From Alnus glutinosa (lineage: Eukaryota; Streptophyta; Magnoliopsida; Fagales; Betulaceae): a stretch of DNA of 64,000 nucleotides. The notes under the pieces were generated by a model. The model was not told the origin of the DNA, did not search any database, and saw only the letters and a program-made list of their open reading frames with translations. Shown piece by piece: positions 50,447-62,932 of the stretch. Position numbers and translations under genes: made by a program. The stretch is from the NCBI RefSeq assembly GCF_958979055.1, contig NC_084886.1, positions 13,564,654 to 13,628,653 of the forward strand, in the 5' to 3' direction. Each line of letters begins with the position of its first letter. The stretch's first letter is position 1.

Positions 50447-53441
50447 GAGGTAATCTGTTTGCTGAGAAAACAAAGGTAATCAAAAATCTAAACATCACAC
50501 AATTCTTCAAGCCCAATGCCAACATTTTTGTGCTCAGAATTATGTTACTCGTAAAACCCTCAAAACCTTCAGCCCAATTATTTCAGTCTCATGACTCAAA
50601 ATTCACAATCTCACAGCTGATGTCTTCCTTTATCAAAAAGGAGGACATCCATAATTCAAAAGATGATAAGGATATTGTGACCGGGATAGAAATTCTTTTT
50701 CCCTTTCTTCTTCAACTTCTCTAATCAGTAGTCACTAGCCATAAATTTTGTAAACAAAATACGGCCAGACTCCAATACTCAAATTTTAACAAGACATTAA
50801 GTTAAAGCAAAGTCAGTAAGTTCTGCACTAGTAGAAAAACCTTACCAGAAACTTGTGATTCTCTTCAAGAAGAGGGGAAAAGGCTGTGCAGAATTTTTCT
50901 ATGTCGGCATAAATGTCTCCGCTGCCCCCTATAACCTCCATGAACTTCTTTCTATCGGGAGCAAGCTTCATGGCAAACTGCAAAGTACATAATAAGTCAA
51001 AAAGTCTGAACGAAACTACTCCAGTATACCAAATTGATATAATTCAAAAGGTCTAAAAGGTCAGACAAACCCAAGAAAAAAGTATAAAAGGGTGGAACTA
51101 ATTACCAAGTAAATTTTCCACCATTATTAAAAATATTAAAAGGGGAACATATTGGAGCTAATTCTAAGAATCGAAGAAAAGTTTCCATTTCCATAAATAA
51201 TTTAAGAACTACAAGGACATTACAGTGAAACTTGACCGAGCAAGCCAGCCATGCCATTTCTTCAGGGTCTTGCTGTAGGAGTCGGAACAGGCCTGTGACA
51301 TTGCCCAATCCTTATGCTGGAGTAAGTTGCGAAATAATTCCACCAAGAAATCCATTGCTCTGAAAATTTATCATAATTAACAACGTAAATATGAAGGTAC
51401 CACAGTTTCAAAACAAATGAAATAACAAAACATAGGTAAATGACAAGCATTAAACAAGCTCTCTTTCAGGTTCTGTGCTCCATGTCTAAGATTTTTTTCA
51501 GATAAAAACATTCTAGATAACAACAATATTTGGCATTACCTTTCTTATTGAATGAATAATCTTTGGTTTGAACATGATTGATGAATTTATCTCCAAAGAA
51601 AAATTAAAAACTTGCTTTGAGCTTTTTTGAGCACATTGACAAAGGAGACACATCCACGCCACGAAAGTGGGAATACACAAAGACAAATATTGCACAGAGA
51701 TAGAGAGAGGGTAATGTTCTATACATTCTTCATTCTCGTTTTCTTCTACATTCCTCTATCTTTTTTTTTTTTTTTTTTTTTTTTGGTGCAACCTATAGTG
51801 TTAGCTTGCATTTAATGAATTTTTTTTTTTATAAATAATAATTTATTAAAAAGTATAAGGCGCCCTTTATTACACAGGCAATATACACAAGAGACTCCAA
51901 CCCAGGCCCTCAAATCCAAATCCAATTTCAAAACTCGACAAGCCCTCAAACCCAAAACCCACAAAACAGCAAAACCTAAAACCCCCCAGGCCCTCAACGC
52001 TAGACAGCGTCAGACTTGCCTTTCCCCTGCCTAGAGGATGCACCCTTCATATCATAATGATGGAGCAGTCTAAATTTAGAATCTTCCTTCTACCTTTTAC
52101 CTTCCGGGGGGTAGACACTGCCTCAGCAGTCAAGCTCCCTTCTGCCCTCAAATCAGAAGCTTGAGGCCCTCCCGGAACCAACCCAGAAATAACCATAGGA
52201 GCGGATGGAGGAGGGACCATACAGGAAGCTACCTAGATTGGACACATGGCTACCGGCAGCCGAGGGTTAAGAAAACCAGGCCGAATACTACATTTAATAC
52301 ATTTAATGATATCTTCAAAGTATTTTCTGCATCTGTAATACTACACATTTCCAAAGTACTAAATCACTTTGATCTTAAAGAAGTATTTCTTCTTTTATAT
52401 ATAACGCTGAATGCAAATGCCCCAACACAACAAAATACAAAACGTACAGAAAAAGCGCGCACACACAATTTATTATATACCATTTACCTTGTCAACCAAA
52501 GAAGACCACTGGTGTAATAGGATCCTTTTGCTGCAACATCTGCTCTCACTATACTAAACAAGTGATTGAATTCGGATGGATTTGAAGAATATCTAGATTC
52601 CAATCTCTACAAGAAATATCATAAAGAAATATTTACAAAGCAAGAAAAACCTATTCATTTCAAAGTCAAACTAGTGAACTTGACTGTGGAAAATACATAA
52701 TAAGGACGTCTTACCGATATGTTTCCGCCAATATCAGTTTTAACAAGGGCCATTGCACCTCCGAACTTATCTGGCACCAAAAATTATTAAATAATTAAAT
52801 TTATCACCTAGGAAACAAGCCCAAAATGAAGCAAGCACTCGTATTGTACATTTGATAATTGAGAAGACACTATAATTATATAACATGACTTAGGCGTTCT
52901 CTTATATACTTCTTATGTATTAGGGTTGCACTCCTCTGCGCTGTTTGATATTCTACATTACTTATCAAAGAAAAAAAAAATGATTATATCACATGACAAA
53001 ACATGTCATGTGATATAATTATAATATCTTTTAAATCATCAAACGTATAATATATCACATGACAAAACACCAATCATCTGACATTGGGCACGAGCATGGC
53101 ATGAAGTTGCACAAGTAGTGAACTAACCATGCCTAATCCAAATCAAGAGTAAGTTTTGAAAGTTTGAAAATGTGGGAACTATAGAATGGTTTTATTAAAA
53201 AAAAAAACTAATTATATCCAGTTGTTAGATCATAAATGACAATGCTGCCACCGTCAAATACAGTTTCTTAATGCGTCCATTATGGTATGCATTAATGCAC
53301 CTAATGGGAGCAAGAGCATTCACCTATAACAGGGAGTATCTGCTTGCAGACTTCCAAGAAAGGCTTGGTCAGCGTTTGACCTTCCTCAGACTTCACATGC
53401 TTCAATCCTTCCAACGCAGGAGTTAACACTGTCCCCTCCAT
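50317..53441 (-). CDS. Glycolipid transfer protein, GLTP1-like, copy 1 with altered C-terminus
   Basis: Six coding exons: 53,324-53,441, 52,715-52,770, 52,488-52,606, 51,224-51,359, 50,846-50,977 and 50,317-50,334, giving 192 aa. GLTP proteins move sphingolipids between membranes from the cytosol. The sugar-headgroup site is kept: Asp52, Asn56 and Arg59 in KTDIGGNISRLE, Trp95 in LLWLTR, and His134 in KKWHGW. Compared with copy 2, exon 3 is 12 bases shorter in frame, and the last exon has one extra base after GGCTT, so the protein ends ASVGF and loses the last residues. A LINE-like insertion sits in intron 3. A 5' UTR intron is likely (acceptor CTATGCAG just before the ATG, donor near 54,013). 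It may still fold, but its function is uncertain. Confidence 0.85.
51819..52299 (-). mobile_element. LINE-like retroposon in intron 3 of GLTP copy 1
   Basis: A 481-bp insertion with a T-run at its left end (poly-A on the minus strand), flanked by a perfect 10-bp duplication CATTTAATGA (51,809-51,818 and 52,300-52,309). Copy 2 has the empty site near 58,690. A poly-A end with a longish duplication indicates target-primed retroposition; it is too short and unclear to assign to a LINE or SINE family. Confidence 0.85.
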
Positions 53442-54222
53442 GTCTATGTTTTACTGCATAGATCACCCAAAAAAGAATAGAAAATCTCAAATTTCAGATT
53501 TTGGGAATAAAAAAAAAAAACCAATAGTTCCAAAGAGTGACAAGGAGTCTCATGGGGGAAACAAAGTCTGATTCAAGCACAGAAAGCGAGAGGTTGAAAT
53601 TGTTAAAATTCACCAACCCATGATGACGAAATTAAAATTCAAGATGGGAAATTCAAATTATATATACATATTGCATCAGTTTTACACAAAATGCGCACAT
53701 CCATAACATAATTCCAAATTCGATCAACATATATGCGTTTATAGAAACACAGACACACGAAAGTTTAAGGAAGTTCTTCGATGCAAATTAAATAGCTCAA
53801 TGCTATAATCAGATGTGAATTATCTTACGCATTTGACGAGCACAGAGCTATAAAATATTGCATTATTTCCTATATTGCATAAATCTCAAAATCTTCGTAA
53901 CTTTCTTAGCAACCAAATAGAGAGAGATTGGATCAGATAGGTAAACAATCACAAATTTAAAGATCAAAATAGCAACAAATTTTAGAGAGAGAGAAAGAGA
54001 GATCCATACGTACATGGAAGTTGTGGCTACGGTTCGTCCGGTTTAGGAACTCAGAGACGCTCACTGATTTGAAAGATAAATTGTAGGGAAAAATATTGCG
54101 GAAGTAAGAGAAAAGGTGTGGGTTTGATAACTTTGATTCGATGGAGAATCGAACCTTTGGAAATGAGAAATGGTACGAGACTGACGAGAAAGAAGGAATC
54201 AGATGCGATCCGATAACGATGA
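53442..54222 (-). promoter_or_regulatory. 5' leader and promoter region of GLTP copy 1
   Basis: Conserved with 59,687-60,416. The layout suggests a non-coding first exon ending at a GTACGT donor near 54,013, an intron, and an acceptor just before the ATG. Duplication homology stops at about 54,222. The transcription start cannot be placed from sequence alone. Confidence 0.45.
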
Positions 54223-56138
54223 ATCAGATGCGACCGGGGCTCTTCGGCAAAAGCAACGGGAGCATGGTAGCGGTGGCGCGTGTCGTCCCCGCGAGCCAAT
54301 GAGATGTGTGTAAGGGGTTTTCTGGGTTGTAAGGGGAATTGGATGATGATCAGCCTTGAAATTAAGCTGCACATTAAGCACCCATAACAATGCGTGTGGT
54401 ACACCGAGTGGGCAGGAGCCATAAGGTGAAAAACCGAGCATACCGGTGAAGTTGGAGGTGGAGAAGAAGAGCGTGGAAGAAGGAAGTGGATGGATGGATG
54501 GATGGATACTGTGATCTCCAGAACCCTAATAAAGGATGAGCATTCGTAGTAAGCTCGTCAAAGAAGCTTTTTCCCCAAATTCTGTTGAGTTTCCTCAAAA
54601 TCAACCCTGCATCAAGCTCTTCGGTATCGCAGTAAATTTGGTGATTGTCAGATCTCCTCGTCTGGTCTGCAGAGCCAAGCTTCTCTCGTCTCTTCTTATT
54701 TTCTATTTCTTTATTCAGCCTTCCCGCGTTCTCGATCTCCTGAAGCCAAGAAAGAATAGGTTGAGCCCCCTTCCCTCTTGCAAGCTTCTGTGAATCCTAG
54801 GTTTGGTTTGATTTATTATGGATTTTGATTCTGAAACCCAGATTTAGATTAAGATTGTGGTTTGTGGGTTTCATCTTACTTCATCTATTGATTTATCACT
54901 TTTGCCGTCGACATGGCTTAGGTTCAATAATTTTTTTGAAATTTGTTTTATTATCACTGTTCATTGTAAAACATGCAAACATTCGACCACCAGGATCGGT
55001 TTTCAAATATCTGATGGTAGCATGGTGATCATCTGTACTGTAATGAAAAATTTAATGTTATTGGACTCATGGTGAAATACAACAACTTGAGGCTTTTATA
55101 AAATGCAGTATGTTTGGCACATTGTTGTTTCTTGTGTTTTAGTACTGTTTTTTAAAAAAAAAAAAAAAAAATTGTACCATGTTTATTGTGACATACTGAT
55201 TTTTTGTGTAAAAAAATCTGCATATTGGTAGCTTCTTTTGGGTAGTAGATTCTGAAATTCTAAAGAATATTTGTTGGGTGATTGAAAAACAGCAGATAAT
55301 ATTAAATTTTGGTTGAAAAAAAGACAGTTGGAAGTGGTTACTTTAAAATTAATAATAAATTGTATTTATTTAAAATAAAAAATAATTAGAGAGTTTAATA
55401 TTTAAAACTTTTGAAAAGTAGCTAGTTAAAATAATAAAAGTGAATTTTCTACCTAAAATTTGCTTAAACTTTCGCTAGTTCACCGGTCTAAAGCCTGAAA
55501 ATGGAGACATCAAGTTGGGGGGAGAAGAACAGCATGGAACAGGGGAGGGTTTTTCTTTTTCGAGACCTTTTTCTTTTGTAAATTTTTTGAAAATTGAAGA
55601 ATTTCAATAGCCATTTTCATTGTGAATTATTATGCTTTAAATTGAATCATTTCCTGATTTATGGAAAAAAAAAAAAAAAAAAAAAAAAAAAGATTCATAT
55701 ATTATGAGGACCATTCCACGTAACATTACTCCGTAGTAATGCTATGTATCTTCTTTTTTTATATTTTAAAGTTGATGTAATTTTTAAAATCATCATTATA
55801 TCAAAATTTAATAATGATTCATCTCAAATTTATTGGTGATTTTTTCAAAATCACATCAACTTCATAAAAAAAAAAAAGGGGGGGGGGGGGGGGGGAGGGG
55901 GAAGATAAATGTACTTTTTGTTCCGATGGTTTTAAGTATTGACAAATAGTTTCTTAAGTTTTAAAAAGTTATTAATCACTTGTTGGGATAAGCAAAAAGA
56001 AACAAATTAATCTATACTGTTAGAAAAATTGACAGAATTTGTTTATGTGTTAAATTGAAGTAGGTCGGGTTCCCTAACCATCCTCATGGCCTTGGGGTGG
56101 TTCTGTCAAAATTGGTTACATGGATGAAAAACACCAAG

Positions 56139-56178
<40 letters not shown>

Positions 56179-56329
56179 CAAAAAAAAAAAAAATATGTCC
56201 AAAAAGCCCATACGTGAAAAGTTGTTACACGGTGCGATTTGGGTTTTATATAGCAGCTAACCACCTAAAGTAGTGCAATTCAGTTACGAAAATTTGATAA
56301 CTGCTTAAGGCTTTAGCGATTTTAAATAA
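54223..56329. other. Intergenic region between the two GLTP copies
   Basis: The first 300 bp continue the likely promoter. An 85-codon plus-strand frame starts at ATG 54,536, divergent from GLTP copy 1, but I recognise no domain in it. It could be the first exon of an unrecognised gene or chance. The rest is AT-rich with A-tracts (55,661-55,691 and 56,142-56,175) and a G-tract (55,879-55,896). Confidence 0.4.
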
Positions 56330-57174
56330 TAGCCACTTGAAACCTATTGCACTGATTGTGAAAATTGGAAACCCAAGAAGTGGTTTGATGCAGATCCAAA
56401 ATTTAGGATAATGATATGTCATTTTCCCTAATTTTGAATAAGAGAAGTTTAGGAAAATAAGCATAAACCCTCATTTAGTAACAGCTTGTGAAAATTGCTT
56501 TTTGTGAAGTCCAGTTGAGACTTCTTGGGGGTCATGTTAGAGTGGGCGGGTCTGTTATAATCTCAAGTATCCACGTTATTTAGAGAAATTTTCCAAACCA
56601 AACTGAAGACAATTTTTCTCGCAAACTCCCAATTACAATGCTCTGATTTTTAACTCTTAAGAAAATGAAAAAATTTGTTCACAAGGCAACCAGAACACCT
56701 CAAGGAATCAGTCGATAATGAATGTCCAAGCAATTTGATCATTAAACATTAGGCACCAGCCAAGAAAGGTTCAATGACAGTGATTGCAGTGGATTATGAA
56801 ACCACTTATCATAGTTTTTTTTTTTTTTTTTTTTTTCTCTAATCATAACGGGTAAGAGGGGTCGATCAACTGTAATTACTCTACCTGGACATTGATCATA
56901 ATAGCACCTACCTGCTAGCTTCTCTACCAATTACCATAGTTAAAAGTAAAAACAATACCCTTTATAATTTATCAGGAAAAGTAAAAAACAAAAGTTCAAC
57001 AAAAACAAGATTTGAAGGGGTCATTTGCAGAATGGGTTGAAACAGCTTATAATTTATCAGGTCTCAAACTTAAGAAGCCAAGGCAAATTATCCAATACTC
57101 AAAAGTAAAGGAGAAACAAGGCGAACAAAACGGGGTAACTTGAAGCAGTCGCCAATAGTCAGAAGACATTTTCC

Positions 57175-58557
57175 TCATGAAGCCTTCAGCTCATCCAAGC
57201 CAACGCTAGCCTATGTCAAGAGAGGAACTTCAGTGAGCCTCTAATTACAATATAAATAGCTATTAAAAAACTCAAGGTAATCTGTTTGCTTAGAAAACAA
57301 AGGTCATCAAAAATCAAAATATCACACTATTCTTCAAGCCCAATGCCAACATTTTTGTGCTCAGAATTCTGTCTTAAAACCCTCAAAACCTTCTGCCCAA
57401 TTATTTCAGATTCATGCCTCAAAATTCACAATCTCACAGTGGCTTTCTTACTTTATCCAAAAGGAGCACATCCATCATTTCAAAAGTTGCTAAGGATATT
57501 ATGACCGAGATATAAATTATTTTTCCCTTTCTTGTTAAAGTTCTCTAATCAGTCACTAGCCATAAATTTTGCAAACAAAATACGGCCAGACTCCAATACT
57601 CAAATTTTAACAAGACATTATGTTAAAACAAAGTCAGTCAGCTCTGCACTAATAGAAGAAACCTTACCAGAAACTTGTGATTCTCCTCAAGAAGAGGGGA
57701 AAAGGTTGTGCAGAATTTTTCTATGTCAGCATAAATGTCTCCGCTGCCCCCAATAACATCCATGAACTTCTTTCTATCAGGAGCAAGCTTCATGGCCACC
57801 TGCAAAGTATCTAATAAGTCAAAAAGTCTGAATGAAGCTACTCCAGCATACCAAATTGATATAATTCAAAAGGTCTAAGGTCAGACAAACCCAAGAAAAA
57901 AGTCAAAAAAGGGTGGAACTAATTACCAAGTAAATTTTCTACCATTATTAAAAATATTAAAAGGGGAACATGCTGGAGCTAATTCTAAGAATCTAAGCAA
58001 ATTTTGCATTTCTATAAATAATTTAAGAATTACAAGGACATTACAGTGAAACTTGAGCTAGCAAGCCAGCCATGCCATTTCTTCAGGGTCTTGCTGTAGG
58101 AGTCTGAACAGGCCTGTGACATTGCCCAGTCCCTATGCTCGAGTAAGTTGCGAAATAATTCCACCAAGAAATCCATTGCTCTGAAAATTCATCATAATTA
58201 ACAACATAAATATGAAGGTATCACATTTTCAAAACAAATGAAATAACAAAACATAGGTAAATGACAAGCTTAACAAGCTCCCTTTGAGGTTCTGTGCCCG
58301 CTGTCTAAGATGTTTCTGGGCAGAAACATTCTAGATAACAACAATATTAAGCGTTACCTTTCTTACTGAATCAATACTCTTTGGTTTGAACATGACTGAT
58401 GAATTCATCTCTAAAGGGGAAAAAATTGATAAATAATGTAAAACAAGGACTTTCCAGGAATCTCTAAAGGAAAATTAAAAACTTGCTTTGAGCTTTTTAG
58501 AGGACATTGACAAAGGAGACACATCCACACCCCGAAAGTGGGCATACACAAAGGCAC

Positions 58558-58589
<32 letters not shown>

Positions 58590-59686
58590 TAATGATCTAT
58601 ACATTCTTCATTCTCGTTTTCTTCTACATTCTTCTATCTTTTTTTTTTGTCTTTTTTCTTTGTGCAACCCATAGTGTTAGCTTGCATTTAATGATATCTT
58701 CAAAGTATTTTCTGCATCTGTAATACCACACATTTCCACAATGCTAAATTACTTAGATCTTAAAGTATTCTTTTTTAATATATAACAATACATGCAAATG
58801 CCCCCAACACAACAAAATACAAATGGTACAGAAAACACACACACAATTTATTAATACCATTTACCTTGTCAACCAAAGAAGACCATTGGTGCAACTGGAT
58901 GATCCTTTTGCAGTTTTAGCTGCAACCTCTGCTCTCACCATGCTATATAAGTGGTCGAATTCGGATGGATTTGAAGAATATTTAGATTCCAATCTCTACA
59001 AGAAATATCATAAAGAAATCTTTACAAGCAAGAAAAACCAAATAATTTCAAAGACAAACTAGTGAACTTAACTGTGGAAAATACATAATATGGATGTCTT
59101 ACCGATACGTTTCCACCAATATCAGATTTAACAAGGGCCATTGCAGCTCCAAACTTTTCTGGCATCAGAAATTATCAAATAATTAAATAAGTAAAATGAA
59201 GCAAGTACCCATATATTACATTTGATAATTAAGAAGACATTATAATTATATCACATGACATGTTATATAATTATAATGTCTTCTAGATCATCAAATGTAT
59301 AATATATCACATGACAAAACACCAACCACACAACATTGGGCACCCGCATGGCATGAAGTTGCACAAGTACATATTCTAGTGTACTAACAATGCCTAATCC
59401 AAATCAATAATACGTTTTGAAAGATTGAAAATGTGGGAACTATGGAATGGTTTTATTAAAAACTAAATATCCAGTTGCAAAATCAGAAATGACAATGCTG
59501 CCACCTTCGAATACAGTTTCCTGATGCGTCGATTATGGTATGCACCTAATGGGAGCAAGAGAATGCACCTATAACCGGCAGTATCTGCTTGCAGACTTCC
59601 AAGAAAGGCTTGGTCAGCATTTCACCTTCCTCAGACTTCACGTGCTTCATTCCTTCCAAAGCAGGAGTGAACACAGTCCCCTCCAT
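57175..59686 (-). CDS. GLTP1: Glycolipid transfer protein, GLTP1-like, copy 2, intact
   Basis: Six coding exons: 59,569-59,686, 59,103-59,158, 58,865-58,995, 58,045-58,180, 57,668-57,799 and 57,175-57,210, 609 nt in all for 202 aa, the length I recall for Arabidopsis GLTP1. All joins keep phase. The GLTP fold signature is complete: Asp52, Asn56 and Arg59 in KSDIGGNVSRLE, Trp99 in LLWLTR, His138 in KKWHGW, then LAPDRKKFMDVIGGSGDI, and a C-terminus ASVGLDELKAS. It is a cytosolic sphingolipid/glycolipid carrier. It lies in the same orientation as copy 1, from which it arose, or the reverse, by tandem duplication. A 5' UTR intron is likely (acceptor at 59,699-59,700, donor near 60,204). Assignment is confident; ligand preference is not visible. 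Confidence 0.93.
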
Positions 59687-60416
59687 TTCTATGTTATACT
59701 GCATAGATCACCCAACAATGAACAGTAAATTAGTCTCAAATTTCAGATTTTGGGAATAAAAAAATGACCTATACTTCAAAAGTGTGACAAGGAATATCAT
59801 GGGTAAGACAAAGTCTGATTCAAAAACAGAAAGCGAGGTTGAAATTGTTAAAATTCACCAACCCATGATTTTGAAATTAAAATTCAAGATGGGAAATTAG
59901 CCCAGATAACAAATTTTTATACAACATATATATGTTTATAGAAACAAAGAACACCAAGTTTGGGGAATTCTTCAACGCGAATTAAATCGCTCAAAGCTAT
60001 AATCAGATGCGAATTATGCTACGCATTTGACGATCACAAAGCTATAAAAAAAATTGCATTATTTCCTATATCGCGTAAATCTCGAAATTTCGGTAACAAC
60101 TTTCTTAGCAAACAAATAGAGAGAGATTGGATCAGATAGATAAACAATCACAAATTTAAAGATCAAGATAGCAACAAATTTTTGAGAGAGAGATCCATGC
60201 GTACATGGAAGTTGTGGCTACGGTTCGTGCGGTTTAGGAGCTCAGAGAGTCAGAGACGCTCGCTGATCTGAAAGGGAAATATTGCAAGGAAAAAGAATGT
60301 GAAAGTATGAGAAAAAAAAAATGTGGGTTTGATTCGATCAAGCTACGAACCTTTGGAAATGAGAAATGGAAGGAGAGTGACCAGAAATAACGAATCAGAT
60401 GCGATCCGATAACGCG
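59687..60416 (-). promoter_or_regulatory. 5' leader and promoter region of GLTP copy 2
   Basis: Homologous to the leader of copy 1, including the CTATGCAG acceptor and the GTACGC donor near 60,204. Homology to copy 1 ends at GATCCGATAACG, about 60,416, so the two genes share only a proximal promoter of about 200 bp beyond the putative donor. Confidence 0.45.
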
Positions 60417-61430
60417 GAGCTTTTTTTTTAGTGGGAGTAATTTGGATCTTTTAAGTAAACGTTATTAATTAGAGAGGAACCGGTCGTGTCGGTTACTCGG
60501 TTTTACGTCGGAGTCCTCCTTGAACCAGATTGCACAGCAATTGTTCAAATTTTACCATTGAAAAAAAAAAAGAAAAAAAGAAAAAAGAAAATCAACACTT
60601 AATTATATAGAATAATGGAAATATACATAATAAAATATCTTCAAAATTTCAAAAAACCGTATCTTTATATATTATCAATTGTCGAATTACAAGTTCAATG
60701 GTTACAATTACAGGTGAATGTGATTGATGACTTTTATTACTTGGTTGGCCACAGCTTGAAACGCGCGAAAGATCCATCAAAGTCATCTTTACAGTTTTGT
60801 TTTGTTTTTTTTTTTTTTTTTTTTTTTTTTGGAAGAATCTTCCCATCCCACTTAATAATTAGGAAAAAAATATGAAATTAGTTAAGTGAAATTATACTTT
60901 ACCCCTTTATATATTCACCTTATGACAATATGTTGCCAAATGTTTAAAAATAAGTAAATAACTCGCGTAATGTTAGCATCATGTGTCAACATGGACCTTC
61001 TGTCCCCTTGCCTATCACTTTGGACAAAAATTAGGTCACGTGCGTTAAACGTGATCGTTTGACAAATTAACCGTTCCTAAAATACTCCCGCACCTATTCA
61101 ACCACAAAACAAAGGCAAACAAACATCTTAAAAACACAATCACATCCAAATGTATTTGCAAGTAACAAGTTAAGAATACACCAAGAAGATGCATGACACA
61201 TAATAAGTAATTATAATCACGTGACCAATACAAATAGAATGCAGGTGTAATACATGAATAATACAAATAGTGATCACTACATATTTCCACATGAAGCCCA
61301 CCAACACTAACAATGTCTAATGTCACAACATCAATGTCATAGGTAACACAAATATTCGCATAACAATATATGGCAACACGTAATACTAACAATATACATA
61401 CGGATATATAACTCCCACTAAGTCAATACT
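60417..61430. other. Intergenic sequence, no gene seen
   Basis: AT-rich with T/A tracts near 60,560 and 60,806-60,830. The end, from about 61,045, may be the 3' part of the copia remnant that follows. No coding call. Confidence 0.45.
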
Positions 61431-61439
61431 ATAGAAGAT

Positions 61440-62310
61440 TCCAACAACTCTATATCAGTCATATGTTCCTTAAATAATTTTGGAGCCAGACTTTTAGTTT
61501 GTGGGTCGGTCACATATGTGTATGTAGAAAATGAGACTAGGTTACTTTCCCTTTAATAATTGCTGCAAAATTATCACAAAATATCTCCAGCAGGACATTT
61601 AGAATACCCAACCATGAGATAAAATTTCTTAGTCATATAGCTTGACATGTAGCCTCACGACGAGCTACACACTTTGTCTCCATTGTTGAGGAAGCTATAA
61701 CCTATAAGAACGTCGTATTGTCAATACGTTAGCGTAAAATCATCAGTGCCCAACAAGTACTCTAGCACTTTCTTTGCAGTTTTCAAATGACTCAATTAGG
61801 ATCACTCAAGTATCTCCAAAGTACATCAACGATATAAACAATATCACGTTGTGAACTCTCTCTCTCTCTCTCTCTCCCTCTGTGTATATATATATATATA
61901 TAATTTTAGGTTCATCGAGACGTATAGGGTATCACTTTTCATGGTAGGTGCTTTTCTAGGAGAGCAAGACCAAATATTAAACCTACTCAAAACACGAGCA
62001 ATGTAAGTTTATTGAGATAACCCAAAAAACACTATTAGTTATGTCACAACAAATTTGCATGCCCAATCTATAACAGGCCTCATCAAGATCCTATATGTCA
62101 AAATAAGAAGACGACATATGCTTAGTCTCAAGCAATAGCTCAATGTCATTTGTTGCAAGCGATATATCATCCACTTAGTACACAAAAATATATATTTGCT
62201 TTCACTAATCCTTAAATATATGCATTGACCAACAACATTTTTCTTAAAACTACAAGAGGTGGCAATCTCATTAAACTTCTAAGTATCACTATCTCAAAGC
62301 CTACTTAAGC
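61440..62310 (-). pseudogene. Degenerate Ty1/copia RT-RNase H remnant
   Basis: On the minus strand the sequence near 62,175-62,060 reads VDDI followed by LATNDIELLLETK and, after a stop, DLDEACYRLGMQI, which matches the copia reverse-transcriptase region around YVDDI. Near 61,690-61,600 it reads SSTMETKCVARREA before a stop, matching the copia RNase H motif SSTEAEYVA. Several stops and shifts are present. It cannot be active. Confidence 0.75.
61857..61902. repeat. (CT)n and (TA)n microsatellite
   Basis: CT units followed by GTGTA and TA units inside the copia remnant. Confidence 0.9.
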
Positions 62311-62407
62311 CCATTAATGGACTTTTTTAAGCTTACAAATTATAACTATTTATTAATTTGTTCATTAACAGCGTGGGTTGAGTCTAGATTGTTAAATTTA
62401 AAGTAAA

Positions 62408-62671
62408 ATGTTCTGCCACTTCTTCATCAGCATAAAGGAGGCCGATTGGGGCGAATGTGAGGCGCATGGAGTGAAGGCAGTGGAAGGAGAGCCGCATATT
62501 TGGTTTGCAAAACAAAGAAAAGAGAAAACCAATAAAGAAAATGAGAATAGAAGAGAGAGGTTGAGGGCAGGTGAAGAGGTGGGTGAGGACCCTCCTCAGG
62601 CACTCACAAAAAAAAGGTGGAAATTAAACGACTCTCACTTGGAGAGAGTAAGAACTTTTATGAGGAGATAG
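62408..62671 (+). other. Unassigned 87-codon open frame
   Basis: Starts at a true ATG and is Lys/Arg/Glu-rich (QRKEKTNKENENRRERLR). No domain is recognised, and no intron or promoter context supports it. It may be chance or part of a repeat. Confidence 0.2.
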
Positions 62672-62749
62672 GGAAGATCTTCTCTAGCTAAACACTTATA
62701 TAGTGAGGGGGGATTACATAAAATATTTTATTCCAATTATGATGGATTA

Positions 62750-62932
62750 GGATTCTCTCAAATTATTTGTCTAAATTCAGGCAGGTAATTGTGAGATACT
62801 ACTTATGACTTATGAGACTCACCTGATCAGATAAGTGGTTGGACAACCTAATTTTTATTTGGTCAGGCAGGTTTCATAAGTAGTATATCACAAATTCTCT
62901 CAAATTCAGACAAATAATTTGAGAAGATACTA
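62750..62932. mobile_element. MITE related to the one at 40,145
   Basis: Inverted arms beginning ATTCTCTCAAATTATTTGTC and ending with the complement, with the same internal AGGCAGGT and ACTTATGAGACTCACCTGA-type words as the unit B MITE. The duplication of its target is not clear. Confidence 0.7.

Noticed and set aside
54536..54793. 85-codon gene divergent from GLTP copy 1
   Set aside because: It has an ATG and a plausible promoter position, but no recognised domain or splice evidence, so it is noted only in the intergenic description.
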